From: Microbacterium sp. 1.5R
Lineage (GTDB): Bacteria; Actinomycetota; Actinomycetes; Actinomycetales; Microbacteriaceae
Assembly (NCBI RefSeq): GCF_007667425.1
Contig: NZ_VDRC01000002.1
Location: forward strand, 583,072 to 647,071
DNA: 64,000 bases
Reading direction: 5' to 3'
Shown here: one piece after another, positions 8,066 through 16,493 of the stretch
Numbering within the stretch: the stretch's first letter is position 1
How the letters are laid out: the number at the start of each line of letters is the position of its first letter
Notes under the pieces: generated by a model
Told to the model about the DNA's origin: nothing
What the model saw: only the letters and a program-made list of their open reading frames with translations
Databases searched by the model: none
Position numbers and translations under genes: made by a program

Positions 8066-9516
8066 CGCTGGCGCCGCCGCGTGGCGCGGCGCGACCCCTC
8101 ATCGAGACGCGGCCGATGCGGCATCCCGATACCGCGGACGCCGGTGTGATGATCAAGCGCGGGTGGTGGGTCGTTCTGCTGAACGCGCTGATCCCCGGCT
8201 CCGCGCAGGTCGTCGCCGGCAGTCGCAGGCTCGGACGCTTCGGTCTCGGCGCGACGCTGCTGTCGTGGGTCCTGGTGATCGTGGCTGCGGGTCTCGCCCT
8301 GTTCGCGCGCCCCGTCTTCCTCTGGCTCACCGTCGGCGGAGGGTGGATCTCCGCAGTGGTCCTCACGATCGTCCAGGTGCTGCTCATCGGCTACGTCGTG
8401 CTGTGGATCGTGCTGACCTTCGATGCGCTGCGCATCGTGCGACTCGTCCGGATCCCTGGGCCGTCGAAGTTCGCGATCCCGCTCGTCGCCCTGCTGATCC
8501 TCGGGCTCGTCGGCAGCTCGGCCGGCTACGCCTCGACCGTGGTGGGATCCGCGCGGAACACCATCTCTACGATCTTCGGCCAGAGCGGACCCAGCCTCCC
8601 TCCGAGTGACGGCTACTACAACATCCTGTTGCTCGGCGCGGACAGCGGCGACGGCCGTGACTCGATGCGATTCGACAGCATCTCCGTGGTGTCGGTGAAC
8701 GCCGACACCGGGGCCGTCACGATCACGGGTATCCCTCGTGAGCTCCCGAACGCGCCGTTCAGCGAGGGCAGCCCGATGCAGGCGCTCTACCCGAACGGCT
8801 TCGAGGGGCACAGCTCGAACACGTGCGGCTGGAACGGCTGGATGAACCACGTGCGCAATGCCGCAGAGATCTGTCGCGAGGACGGCGGCACGAGCCTGTA
8901 CCCCGATGCGGCCGCGCACGGCTCGGACCCCGGCATCGAGGCGACGAAGGATGCCGCCGAGGGCGTGCTCGGGATCGAGATCCCGTACTACGTGTTCGTC
9001 GACATGCACGGCTTCGCCGCCCTCGTCGACGCGCTCGGAGGTGTGGACATCAACGTCACCGAGCGGCTGCCGAAGGGCGGGCCGCCGGAGGGCGTGAACC
9101 CGCACGACGTCGACGCCTGGGCGATCGGCTGGATCGAGCCGGGCCAGCAGCACATGGACGGCGACACCGCTCAGTGGTACGCCCGTTCGCGGTACACGAC
9201 GAGTGACTGGGACCGCATGAAGCGTCAGCGCGAGCTGCAGGAGGCGATCCTCGCCCAGTTCACACCGCAGACGGTGTTGACGAGGTTCAACGAGGTCGCC
9301 GCAGCGGGCACGGCGCTGATCGACACCGACCTTCCGCAGGACAAGCTGCCGGAGTTCTTCGATCTGATGACCAAGGCCAAGGAGCAGACGGTCACGACGA
9401 TCGAGCTCACACCGGACAACGGCATCGACGAGCACTCGCCGAATTACGCCTACATCCACGAGGTGATGCAGCAGGCGCTGCACCCGCCGACGCCCACGCC
9501 CACGCCGACTCCCTGA
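8062..9516 (+). CDS. LytR-CpsA-Psr (LCP) family glycopolymer--peptidoglycan ligase
   Basis: 484 residues. LCP enzymes transfer lipid-linked anionic or secondary glycopolymers onto peptidoglycan outside the membrane. The N-terminal ~155 residues carry about four hydrophobic helices, more than the single helix of a minimal LCP. The extracellular LCP domain (about 185-460) shows [30 protein letters not shown] with its arginine, an LGGVDINV stretch, and [24 protein letters not shown]. The C-terminus is a short Pro-Thr tail ([11 protein letters not shown]). Coupling to purE (GTGA) sets the start. It is the best candidate in the window for attaching the island's polymer to the wall. Confidence 0.93.
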   Translation: MTLAPPRGAARPLIETRPMRHPDTADAGVMIKRGWWVVLLNALIPGSAQVVAGSRRLGRFGLGATLLSWVLVIVAAGLALFARPVFLWLTVGGGWISAVVLTIVQVLLIGYVVLWIVLTFDALRIVRLVRIPGPSKFAIPLVALLILGLVGSSAGYASTVVGSARNTISTIFGQSGPSLPPSDGYYNILLLGADSGDGRDSMRFDSISVVSVNADTGAVTITGIPRELPNAPFSEGSPMQALYPNGFEGHSSNTCGWNGWMNHVRNAAEICREDGGTSLYPDAAAHGSDPGIEATKDAAEGVLGIEIPYYVFVDMHGFAALVDALGGVDINVTERLPKGGPPEGVNPHDVDAWAIGWIEPGQQHMDGDTAQWYARSRYTTSDWDRMKRQRELQEAILAQFTPQTVLTRFNEVAAAGTALIDTDLPQDKLPEFFDLMTKAKEQTVTTIELTPDNGIDEHSPNYAYIHEVMQQALHPPTPTPTPTP

Positions 9517-9597
9517 GCAGCGGGCGGGTCCGAGCGGACTGCGCTCTCGGCTGACCGGCCTGCGGACCGGGCACCTCTATACGCCGGTGGCGGCGTC

Positions 9598-9661
9598 CTC
9601 GCGTGGACGAGCCGCTCGCCTGGATAACGCTCGCGTGGACACGCCGCTCGCCCGGACAACG
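9598..9661. repeat. Two degenerate 32-bp tandem repeats plus a partial third
   Basis: Two 32-bp units beginning CTCGCGTGGAC and ending GGAYAACG lie at 9598-9629 and 9630-9661. A shorter, diverged copy starts at 9662 (CCCGCGCGGACAA). Confidence 0.75.
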
Positions 9662-9682
9662 CCCGCGCGGACAAACGACTGA

Positions 9683-9724
9683 GCCCACGGTTCTCTCTCA
9701 GAGGATTGAGAGAGAACCGTGGGC
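9683..9724. terminator. Perfect 18-bp hairpin, probable bidirectional terminator
   Basis: Arm 9683-9700 (GCCCACGGTTCTCTCTCA) is the exact reverse complement of 9707-9724, with the 6-nt loop GAGGAT. It lies between the convergent LCP and LALTG genes and could stop transcription from both sides. Confidence 0.8.
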
Positions 9725-9864
9725 CCTCCGGCCGAAGACCGGACTCGCCAGACGACGGTGATCGGAGGGGGAGGGATCACCGTCGTCCAGTCGACCCCCG
9801 CAGAGCGGGAATCGGATCGCGCCACGCGTGCGTCGAGATGCTACGCGTGCGTGCGTCTGCGCCG

Positions 9865-10437
9865 TCAGGCGTTCCTGCGCCGGACGATTCCGGTGGCCAC
9901 CAGCGCGCCGCCACCGATGAGGGCTGCCGCGCCTGCGCCGATCAGCCACGGCGACACGCTGCCGCCGGTGAGGGCCAGCTCGGTGCCGTTGCCGGTGAGC
10001 GCGAGCTCGGTACCGGCGGCTACGGGATCGTGGTGGCAGCTCGAGCCCGCGACGGCTCCGCCCGACACCGTGACGCGCGTCGTGTAGGACGCAGCATCCT
10101 GGGCGCGGTCGAAGGTGATCGCGTAGGTGCCCTCGGCGCCTGCCGGCGGGCGGAACGAGACCACGAGGCTCCCATCGGCCGCCGCCGTGTTCCCGGAGAC
10201 AGCCGCATCGGCGGCGTTCTGACCGGACACGGACACGCCGAGGACTTCGGACGGCTGGTAGTAGCCGGCGCCGAAGGCGATGGTGGAGGCGCCGCACGAT
10301 TCGATGACGGGATTGTCGACCGATACGCGAGGTGTGTTCGCGTACGAGTCGGAGTCGTCCGCGGCAGACGCCATCGACGGCGCCAAAAGCACGAGTGCGC
10401 CAGCGGTCAGGCCGATGGCAGCCAGTTTCTTCAGCAT
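9865..10437 (-). CDS. Secreted surface protein with twin LALTG sorting signals
   Basis: 190 residues. A signal peptide (MLKKLAAIGL..., likely cut after SMASA, residue 25) precedes a small beta-rich domain with two cysteines (48 and 134) that could form a disulfide. The C-terminus is a sortase substrate of the LAXTG class: LALTG at 145-149 and again at 154-158, then a hydrophobic helix (PWLIGAGAAALIGGGALVAT) and the basic tail RRRNA. LAXTG is the motif of actinobacterial class E sortases; no sortase gene is in this window. The start is fixed by GGGGAG 4 nt upstream of the ATG and by the signal peptide. The function of the ectodomain is unknown. Confidence 0.85.
   Translation of the reverse strand: MLKKLAAIGLTAGALVLLAPSMASAADDSDSYANTPRVSVDNPVIESCGASTIAFGAGYYQPSEVLGVSVSGQNAADAAVSGNTAAADGSLVVSFRPPAGAEGTYAITFDRAQDAASYTTRVTVSGGAVAGSSCHHDPVAAGTELALTGNGTELALTGGSVSPWLIGAGAAALIGGGALVATGIVRRRNA
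9961..10014 (-). repeat. 27-bp duplication creating the second LALTG motif
   Basis: Codons 142-150 and 151-159 encode GTELALTGN and GTELALTGG. The DNA copies (10014-9988 and 9987-9961) differ only at a few positions. Confidence 0.85.
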
Positions 10438-10441
10438 GATT

Positions 10442-10447
10442 CTCCCC
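10442..10447 (-). promoter_or_regulatory. Ribosome binding site for the LALTG protein
   Basis: GGGGAG on the minus strand, 4 nt from ATG 10437. It decides against the longer upstream frame, which would bury the signal peptide. Confidence 0.65.
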
Positions 10448-10580
10448 AGAAATTCACGCGGAATCGCATCCGGACACACCCCTGCATCCAGCTGCGTGGG
10501 CCCACCCTGTCCCCACGACAGGTTTGTTGAACCCAGATATTCCCCAGTGCACAAGAGACTACATCATGGCCTGACGAAAG

Positions 10581-12347
10581 TCACTCACCGCAGCGAAGAT
10601 CTTCCCGTGACACGTCGGGGTTCCGGACCATCGGCGTGTGCTGGACCTCTGTGCGGCGATTGCCCGCCCCCGAGCCCTGGAAGTCGACGGTGACCGTCGC
10701 GGATTCACCGGGCCCGAGGAGGACCTCCTGTTGCACGACGGGGCGGGTGTCGAGCAGCGCCGTCTGCACGTTGTCCTCTGCACCGCCCCCATCGCGGTCG
10801 ACTCGAGACGGCGTCGCGTCCTCCGGCCCGTAGATCGCGATCAGCGTGCGCACGGCACCCGGCTGCACCCCGAAGGCTCCTGCGGCCGTCACGTACGGCG
10901 GCAGGCCGGTTGCGGCATCCGCTGGGGCGTCGTTCGTCCAGGTGACCTGCACGCGCGTCGTCGGCTGACCGTCGCAGGTTCCGATCGCGGTGGTGATGAC
11001 GGCGTCCGTGTAGTAGTCCATCTTCCCGCCCGTGGTGTCGTTGAAGAGCACGCCGACATGGCTGGTCTCGCCGTCCACAGGCAGTGCGCCACCGAGAGCG
11101 GTGCCGGCGAGGAGCTCCTCCTCCTCGGGGTGAGAGCTCCAGATCCGGATGCGGCTCTCCTCGGCTGACGTCGCGAGCGCGGCGACGAGGGACTTCGGGT
11201 CGCCCCCGGAGAGCGCTGCGCTGAAGAGCGCGCCGGCGGCCTGGGCGAAGATCTCGTCCTGTGCCGCCGGATCGGGCACCTGCGCGTAGATCTGGGACAG
11301 GAGGAGGTCGACGACGTCGTCCTCCGTCGCCGTGAACGGTCCGAAAGTCAGAGGGCCGGTGGCGGCCAGGAGGTGCTCCATCACGACGGCGTCGACGGCG
11401 ATGACCCCGTCCACGGGCGTTCCGAATCGCTGCTGCCACCGCGTCGCCACGAGCGGGCCGGCCTCGGTGAAGTCAGGGATGCTCGTGATGTTCTGCAGGT
11501 AGCGTCCTGGGCGGTCCTCGAACAGCGCCACCGTGGATTCGCTGAGCGGCAGCGACTCGTCGAGCGGAGGGAACTCCCTCGTCGATGCCTGCTGGACCAG
11601 GGTGATCTGACCGTTCTCCGCGTGCAGGAGGGCGATGGCTCCGACGATGCCGCCGTCCGAGCGCAACTCCGCGTTGTTCTGCATGGCGAGGACGTAGTTG
11701 CGGGGGCCGTCGGCACCGAGCATGCTCGGCAGCAGCACGGCGGCACCGTGGAGCGAGCCGACGACCGTGGCCGCCTGGGTGACCGCGCCTCGCATCTCGC
11801 GGACGGCGTCGGCCAGCGGAGGAAGGGTGGCGTCGGCGTCGATGCGGAGCGCGCGGTCCTCCGCGGCACTCAGCGTGGCGGAGGCCTCGGCCAGCGGGGG
11901 CTCGATCTCGGCGAAGGGCGTGAGGTCGATGCTCCCTCCTGAGAGACCCAGACTCGCGAGGTCGAGCCGGCCGGCCACGTCCAGCACCGGCACGAGCGCG
12001 TCGGAGGCGACATCGTCGGCGATCGCCGCGACGTCGCTCACAGCCGTGAAGTTGGGTCCGATCCAGGGCAGGATGCCGAAGGCGTGCCACACCGGATCGG
12101 CGGTGAGCCCGTGCGCCGACTGCGCGTGGTGAGCGATGCGGTCGGAGAGTCGCGACGCCTTCTCGAGGTCTCCCTCCGCGATCGCCGACTTCAGCTGCGA
12201 CGACGACGTCGAGACCTCTTGCAGATCGTTGACCGCGCCGATGCCGCGTACGGTCACCCAGCCGATCGCGAGCACGAGGAGGGTCAGGGCGACGCCGATG
12301 GTCCACTGCAACCACCGGCGACGTGCGGGAAGGCGTCCGTCACTCAC
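10581..12347 (-). CDS. DUF4012 family membrane-anchored extracellular protein
   Basis: 588 residues from GTG 12347 (592 from the TTG at 12359). A basic N-terminus and one transmembrane helix (about 15-35, LQWTIGVALTLLVLAIGWV) are followed by a helical region (about 40-190). The conserved DUF4012 core follows, with NYVLAMQNNAELRSDGGIVGAIALL (near 210-235) and GVIAVDAVVMEHLLAATGPL. DUF4012 proteins are widespread in Gram-positive and CPR bacteria and often sit in polysaccharide loci; their biochemical role is not established. A TTGAAT-N6-GTG arrangement supports the 12347 start. It is divergent from a GT4 gene and upstream of the LALTG gene. Confidence 0.85.
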   Translation of the reverse strand: MSDGRLPARRRWLQWTIGVALTLLVLAIGWVTVRGIGAVNDLQEVSTSSSQLKSAIAEGDLEKASRLSDRIAHHAQSAHGLTADPVWHAFGILPWIGPNFTAVSDVAAIADDVASDALVPVLDVAGRLDLASLGLSGGSIDLTPFAEIEPPLAEASATLSAAEDRALRIDADATLPPLADAVREMRGAVTQAATVVGSLHGAAVLLPSMLGADGPRNYVLAMQNNAELRSDGGIVGAIALLHAENGQITLVQQASTREFPPLDESLPLSESTVALFEDRPGRYLQNITSIPDFTEAGPLVATRWQQRFGTPVDGVIAVDAVVMEHLLAATGPLTFGPFTATEDDVVDLLLSQIYAQVPDPAAQDEIFAQAAGALFSAALSGGDPKSLVAALATSAEESRIRIWSSHPEEEELLAGTALGGALPVDGETSHVGVLFNDTTGGKMDYYTDAVITTAIGTCDGQPTTRVQVTWTNDAPADAATGLPPYVTAAGAFGVQPGAVRTLIAIYGPEDATPSRVDRDGGGAEDNVQTALLDTRPVVQQEVLLGPGESATVTVDFQGSGAGNRRTEVQHTPMVRNPDVSREDLRCGE

Positions 12348-12353
12348 CCCTGC

Positions 12354-12359
12354 ATTCAA
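12354..12359 (-). promoter_or_regulatory. Putative leaderless -10 element for the DUF4012 gene
   Basis: TTGAAT on the minus strand, then exactly 6 nt, then GTG 12347. It is a weaker match than the others. Confidence 0.3.
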
Positions 12360-12418
12360 GCATGAGCCGCAGATCGCCGTCGCCAGGCCGAGGTCCCAGG
12401 AATCGGCGGCGCCGCGAT

Positions 12419-12424
12419 TACTCT
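12419..12424 (+). promoter_or_regulatory. Putative leaderless -10 element for the GT4 gene
   Basis: TACTCT, then exactly 6 nt, then ATG 12431. It supports this start over upstream in-frame codons. Confidence 0.5.
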
Positions 12425-12430
12425 GAGTTC

Positions 12431-13504
12431 ATGGGTGCTCGGCTGCGTATTGTCCTCGATCAGCTGGTGCACGTCGTCGACGCGGACCAGGCGTGGGCGG
12501 CACTGGATCTCACCGCCGGCCTGGTCGCGACCGCGCCGACGGGCTGCGATGTCGAGGCGATCGTCCCCGCCGGGGGAGAGGCGACGGTACCGGGCGTCGC
12601 GGAGACGCGCCGCCTCTCGCTGGCTCGACGCGAACTGGCCGGCTCATGGCAGCTCGGCCTCGTGCCGGGGGTCGGGGGCGGGCTCATCCACTCCGCGTCC
12701 CTCATGGCACCGCTCGTCCGCCACGACCGGGTGCACCAGAACGATCAGACCACCGTGACCGTATGGGATCTCCGCGCGTGGGAAGCCCCCGACACCCTCC
12801 CGAGGTCGGTCGTCGGCTGGCAGCGGGCCATGCTCAGACGCGCAGCGAAGCATGCGGATGCCGTCGTGGTGCCGACCCACTCGATCGGCGCGCGCCTCTC
12901 GGAACTCGTCAAGCTCGGCGACCGCATCCGAGTCATACCGGGCGCCGCGCCCCATGCGTTCGGCGTCCCCTCCGACGCCGGAGAGCGGCGGAGGGACCTG
13001 TCCGTGCGGGAAGGGTACGTCGCGCTCACCGGGTCACCGGCGTCGCTGACGGAAGGATTCCGCGCAGCGATCGCGGCGGGGGCCGAGGCCGTCGTGCTCG
13101 ACGCCCCTGAGGGCTCGGAACCGGCCGTCGTCGAGATCGGAGCAGCAGCGGGCCTCGCTGAGTCTCGCATCCATGTGCGGGGTCCTCTCGAGCGGGACGA
13201 CCGTGCCGCACTCCTCGCCGGAGCCGCGGTCCTCGTGGCCACGGAGAACGTGTCGGCCTGGCCGTGGCGTGTGCTCGAGGCGATGACGCTCGGCGTCCCC
13301 GTCGTCGCCGTCAGCAGCGACAGCCACAGCGATGTGATCGTCGACGGAGGGGTGCTCGCGACGGTCGGTGACCTCGCCGACGCCGCGGCCGACGCCGCAG
13401 GCGGCGGGGCCCGTCGACTGAGCGTGCTCGCCGCCGACAGGGCGCGTGCGTTCTCGTGGCAGGGCGCCGGGGAGCGCGTATGGGGGCTGCACGCGGATCT
13501 CTGA
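12431..13504 (+). CDS. GT4-like glycosyltransferase
   Basis: 357 residues with a GT-B fold pattern. The N-terminal half covers residues 1-165, with MLRRAAKHADAVVVPTHSIGARL near 140. A linker containing IRVIPGAAPHAFGVP is followed by a C-terminal half with LTGSPASLTEGF, IHVRGPLERDDRAALLAGAAVLV (near 260) and the donor-site segment WPWRVLEAMTLGVPVVAVSSDS (near 285). It has the acidic donor-site region LEAM in place of the classical E-x7-E, so activity is likely but donor preference is unknown. The start is set by the leaderless -10. It probably adds an internal sugar to the wall polymer built by neighbouring genes. Confidence 0.82.
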   Translation: MGARLRIVLDQLVHVVDADQAWAALDLTAGLVATAPTGCDVEAIVPAGGEATVPGVAETRRLSLARRELAGSWQLGLVPGVGGGLIHSASLMAPLVRHDRVHQNDQTTVTVWDLRAWEAPDTLPRSVVGWQRAMLRRAAKHADAVVVPTHSIGARLSELVKLGDRIRVIPGAAPHAFGVPSDAGERRRDLSVREGYVALTGSPASLTEGFRAAIAAGAEAVVLDAPEGSEPAVVEIGAAAGLAESRIHVRGPLERDDRAALLAGAAVLVATENVSAWPWRVLEAMTLGVPVVAVSSDSHSDVIVDGGVLATVGDLADAAADAAGGGARRLSVLAADRARAFSWQGAGERVWGLHADL

Positions 13505-13578
13505 GCACGCGGTCCGACGGCAGAGCGTCGAAGAGCGTCCGGGTTCTGCGGCGCACCCTCGCGCCGCCCCCAGGGCGA

Positions 13579-14313
13579 TCAGGAGCGCATGAGCTCGACG
13601 GCGCTCTTGCTCGGACCGTCGAAACGAACTTTGCCGCCCTCGAGCAGGATGCCCCGCTCGCAGAGATCGGACACCATGTTCAGGTCGTGGCTCACGACCA
13701 CCAGCGTCTTGCCCTGCGCGTGCAGCTCCCTCACCCGGGCGAGGCACTTCCGCTGGAACGGCTCGTCGCCGACCGACAGGATCTCGTCGATGAGCAGCAC
13801 ATCCACGTGCGTGTGGATGGCGACGGAGAACGCGAGGCGCAGGAACATGCCCGAGGAGTAGTGCTTCACCTCGGTGTCGATGAACTTCTCGATCTCGCTG
13901 AACTCGACGATCGAGTCGAACTGCTCCTTGGTCTCCTGCTTCGACATGCCGAGGATCGCGGCGTTGAGGTAGACGTTCTCCCTTCCCGACAGGTCGGGGT
14001 GGAACCCTGCGCCGACCTCGATGAGACCGGCGACCCGACCACGTGTGAGGACTCGACCCTCATCGGGGCGCAGCACCCCGGAGATCAGCTTGAGCATCGT
14101 CGATTTGCCGGAGCCGTTGAAGCCGAGCAGAGCGACGGCCTCGCCCTCCCCGATGTCGAAGGAGACGCCGTCCAGCGCTTGGAAGTCGGACGTGAGCGGC
14201 TTGCGCCGCATCGCAGCGACGAAGGTCTCCTTGATGGAGTGGGTGTGGCGGAGCTTGAAGTGCTTGTGAACGTCCTCGATGCGGATGCGGGACGTGTCAG
14301 AGATCCTGGGCAA
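13579..14313 (-). CDS. Polysaccharide/polyol-phosphate ABC exporter, ATP-binding subunit (TagH/Wzt-like)
   Basis: 244 residues. It powers export of a lipid-linked cell-wall polysaccharide with the adjacent permease. Walker A is LLGFNGSGKSTMLKLI (near 63). The polysaccharide-exporter landmark GRVAGLIEVGAGFHPDLSG follows, then the signature region HYSSGMFLRLAFSVA (near 157), Walker B VDVLLIDEILSVGDEPFQRK and the H-loop VVVSHDLNMV. There is no C-terminal carbohydrate-binding extension of the long Wzt type. The start is probably TTG, overlapping the permease gene by 17 bp, since no ATG/GTG gives a complete first strand. Confidence 0.92.
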   Translation of the reverse strand: MPRISDTSRIRIEDVHKHFKLRHTHSIKETFVAAMRRKPLTSDFQALDGVSFDIGEGEAVALLGFNGSGKSTMLKLISGVLRPDEGRVLTRGRVAGLIEVGAGFHPDLSGRENVYLNAAILGMSKQETKEQFDSIVEFSEIEKFIDTEVKHYSSGMFLRLAFSVAIHTHVDVLLIDEILSVGDEPFQRKCLARVRELHAQGKTLVVVSHDLNMVSDLCERGILLEGGKVRFDGPSKSAVELMRS

Positions 14314-15166
14314 AGCGACCCTCCAGGCGGCGGAAGACGAGCTCGCCGACGATCAAGAAGACGATGGAAACCGTGAGGGCGATGAGCGCGTGCACCCACA
14401 GAGAGGGGAGGGGCTGCGCGTCCGCCGGGTCGAGAGCGTGCCAGATCCCGTAATGGAAGAGCTCCACTGCACCGGTGATCGGGTTCAGGGCGTACAGCTG
14501 GAAGAGCCAGTCGGGCACCTTGCTCGCGACCATCTGCCACTGGTACATGACGGGCGATGCCCACACCGACACCATGACGATGATCTCGACGAAGCTCTGG
14601 GCGTCGCGGAACGTCACGTTGATGGCGCCGAAGAGCATGCCGAGGCCCGTCGCGAGCAGCGCGATGATGACGAGTCCGAACAGCACCGCCGCGACGCCCA
14701 CCACCGACGGCACCCACCCGAAGAACAGGGCGATCACGATCACGACGATGATCTGGGGCACCGTGTTCACCGCCGCGACCATGGTGCTCGCGACGGGGAA
14801 CATCTGACGGGGGAAGTAGATCTTCTTGATCAGCGCGGCGTTCTCGACCAAAGACTTGGTCGCGTTCGAGAACGACTCGTTGAAGAAGGTGACGGCCGTG
14901 ATCCCGGAGAGCAGGTACAGCGGGTAGTACTCGATGCTGTCGTTGAGCCGCAGGAAGACCCCGAGCGCGAAGAAGAACACCAGGAACTGGATGAGCGGTT
15001 TGACGTAGGACCAGAGCCAGCCGAGGACGGAGCCCCGGTACCGGATCCCGACCTCTTTGCGGATGATCAGGCTCAGCAGATACCTGCGGCGGAAGACGTC
15101 GAACAGCCCGGTACTCGCCCCTGGCTGGACCATCCGCTCATCGACGGGGACGGATGCATGCGACAC
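14297..15166 (-). CDS. Polysaccharide/polyol-phosphate ABC exporter, permease subunit (TagG/Wzm-like)
   Basis: 289 residues, ABC-2 type. About six transmembrane helices lie between residues 55 and 280. The amphipathic entry region RRRYLLSLIIRKEVGIRYRGSVLGWLW (about 26-52) and the motif YPLYLLSGITAVTFFNES are typical of polysaccharide/teichoic acid exporters. The GTG start is preceded by an ideal Shine-Dalgarno sequence. It forms a two-gene unit with the ATPase and diverges from a GT2 gene. The substrate is inferred to be one of the glycopolymers made by the flanking glycosyl- and glycerophosphotransferases. Confidence 0.92.
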   Translation of the reverse strand: MSHASVPVDERMVQPGASTGLFDVFRRRYLLSLIIRKEVGIRYRGSVLGWLWSYVKPLIQFLVFFFALGVFLRLNDSIEYYPLYLLSGITAVTFFNESFSNATKSLVENAALIKKIYFPRQMFPVASTMVAAVNTVPQIIVVIVIALFFGWVPSVVGVAAVLFGLVIIALLATGLGMLFGAINVTFRDAQSFVEIIVMVSVWASPVMYQWQMVASKVPDWLFQLYALNPITGAVELFHYGIWHALDPADAQPLPSLWVHALIALTVSIVFLIVGELVFRRLEGRFAQDL

Positions 15167-15173
15167 CGTCTCT

Positions 15174-15181
15174 CACCTCCT
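15174..15181 (-). promoter_or_regulatory. Near-perfect Shine-Dalgarno for the exporter permease
   Basis: AGGAGGTG on the minus strand, 7 nt before GTG 15166. It is one of the few strong SD sequences in the window, in contrast to the many leaderless starts. Confidence 0.8.
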
Positions 15182-15363
15182 CAGGCGGCCGGTTCGGGCG
15201 GAACGCCTCACCAATCATAGATTCATCGCGTCGGCGTTCAGCACAGGTGTCACCGGGGTGTCGGCCGCCACTCGACCGCCACTCGACCGCGGTCCGAGCG
15301 AGTCCGAGTGCCGGCGGTAGGCTCTCTAGGACCACATTCGACGACAGCAGGGAAGATTCGGCA

Positions 15364-16386
15364 ATGACTCCGCAGGGCGGCTGGATCGTGCTCGCCGCAT
15401 ACCGACCGGACCCCGAACTGTTCGCCCGGCAGCTGCGAAGCATCCAGGATCAGACGCTCACGGAGTGGACCTGCGTGATCTCGGTCGACGGCGAGGCGGA
15501 TGTCGTGCACCGTGTGCTCGAGGAGACCCTGGGTGGCGACGTACGTTTCCGGGTGGTGAGCGACGGCACCCGACGAGGGTTCTACCTCAACTTCGAGCGC
15601 GGACTCCTGGAGGTGCCTGATGATGCCGACTGGGTGGCGCTGAGCGACCAGGACGACTACTGGTACCCCGACAAGCTCGCCGCACTCACCGCCCGGCTGG
15701 ACGAGGCGCCGCTCGCATCCGGTCAGGCGCGTCTCGTACGGCATCCCTCCGGCGAGGTCACCGGCGTGACCGATCGTGCTTTCCATGGCGGCGCACAACT
15801 CGTCCTGGCCAACCAGGTCACAGGTTCGCTGTGCGTGTTCCGGGGTGAGATCCTCGCGACAGCCCTGCCGTTCCCGCGCGTACCGACCCGGGTCGAGACG
15901 CACGATCATTGGCTGGCAGTGGTCGCGGCGACGTACGGCGAACTGGCGATCGTCGAAGACGTCGTCCAGGACTACGTTCAGCACGGGGCGAACGTCTACG
16001 GCGACCCCTCTCAGCAACGCGCGATGGGCCTCGCCGAGACCATGCGGGTGACTCTGGCGAAGACACGTCGTTATGAGGGGAGCGCATCGCCGCTCGCCGT
16101 CCTGAGGATGATGTTCCTCGTGCAGGTGGGATGGCGTCAGGTGATCGTGGAGGTGCTGGAAGGGCGCGGACGCCCGGTGCCCCCCGACATCGCGGCCTCC
16201 TTCGGTCGTCGCCGTCGTCTGGTCCCGATGCGGCGTGTGCAGCGTGCTGCGGAGGAGAACGGGACCATGGTGCGGCGATCCTCCGTCGAGTACCTCATCG
16301 GGTGGGCCGCAGGCGCGCTCACCGGGGGGAGACGCCGCGCCCATTCGCTGGCCGTCGCCGCGCTGGCGGACCGTCCGTCACGCTGA
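15364..16386 (+). CDS. Family 2 glycosyltransferase
   Basis: 340 residues from ATG 15364; the upstream open frame lacks any family similarity. The GT-A nucleotide-binding start is GWIVLAAYRPDPELFARQL (about 5-23), with SIQDQTLTEWTCVISVDGEAD and the metal-binding WVALSDQDDYWYPDKLAAL near 95. A later HDHWLAVVAATYGELAIVEDV region (near 180) fits the acceptor/catalytic side. The C-terminus is basic, without clear membrane helices. It resembles rhamnosyl/galactosyl transferases of polysaccharide loci. It diverges from the exporter genes and is followed by a DUF6541 membrane protein. Confidence 0.86.
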   Translation: MTPQGGWIVLAAYRPDPELFARQLRSIQDQTLTEWTCVISVDGEADVVHRVLEETLGGDVRFRVVSDGTRRGFYLNFERGLLEVPDDADWVALSDQDDYWYPDKLAALTARLDEAPLASGQARLVRHPSGEVTGVTDRAFHGGAQLVLANQVTGSLCVFRGEILATALPFPRVPTRVETHDHWLAVVAATYGELAIVEDVVQDYVQHGANVYGDPSQQRAMGLAETMRVTLAKTRRYEGSASPLAVLRMMFLVQVGWRQVIVEVLEGRGRPVPPDIAASFGRRRRLVPMRRVQRAAEENGTMVRRSSVEYLIGWAAGALTGGRRRAHSLAVAALADRPSR

Positions 16387-16493
16387 CTCCGAGGAGCACC
16401 CCGCGTCCGTAATAGGATCGGTCGGGCGCCGCCGTTGCCGATGCAGCCACGCGCCCAGTCCCGAGACACCCGCACCAGGAGCCCCGCACACGT

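Larger units (their letters stand above)
9517..9864. other. Intergenic region between convergent genes (348 bp)
   Basis: No credible gene. It contains degenerate 32-bp direct repeats (9598-9661, with a third partial copy to about 9685), a perfect 18-bp-stem hairpin (9683-9724), and nothing else I can interpret up to the stop of the LALTG protein gene. Confidence 0.8.
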
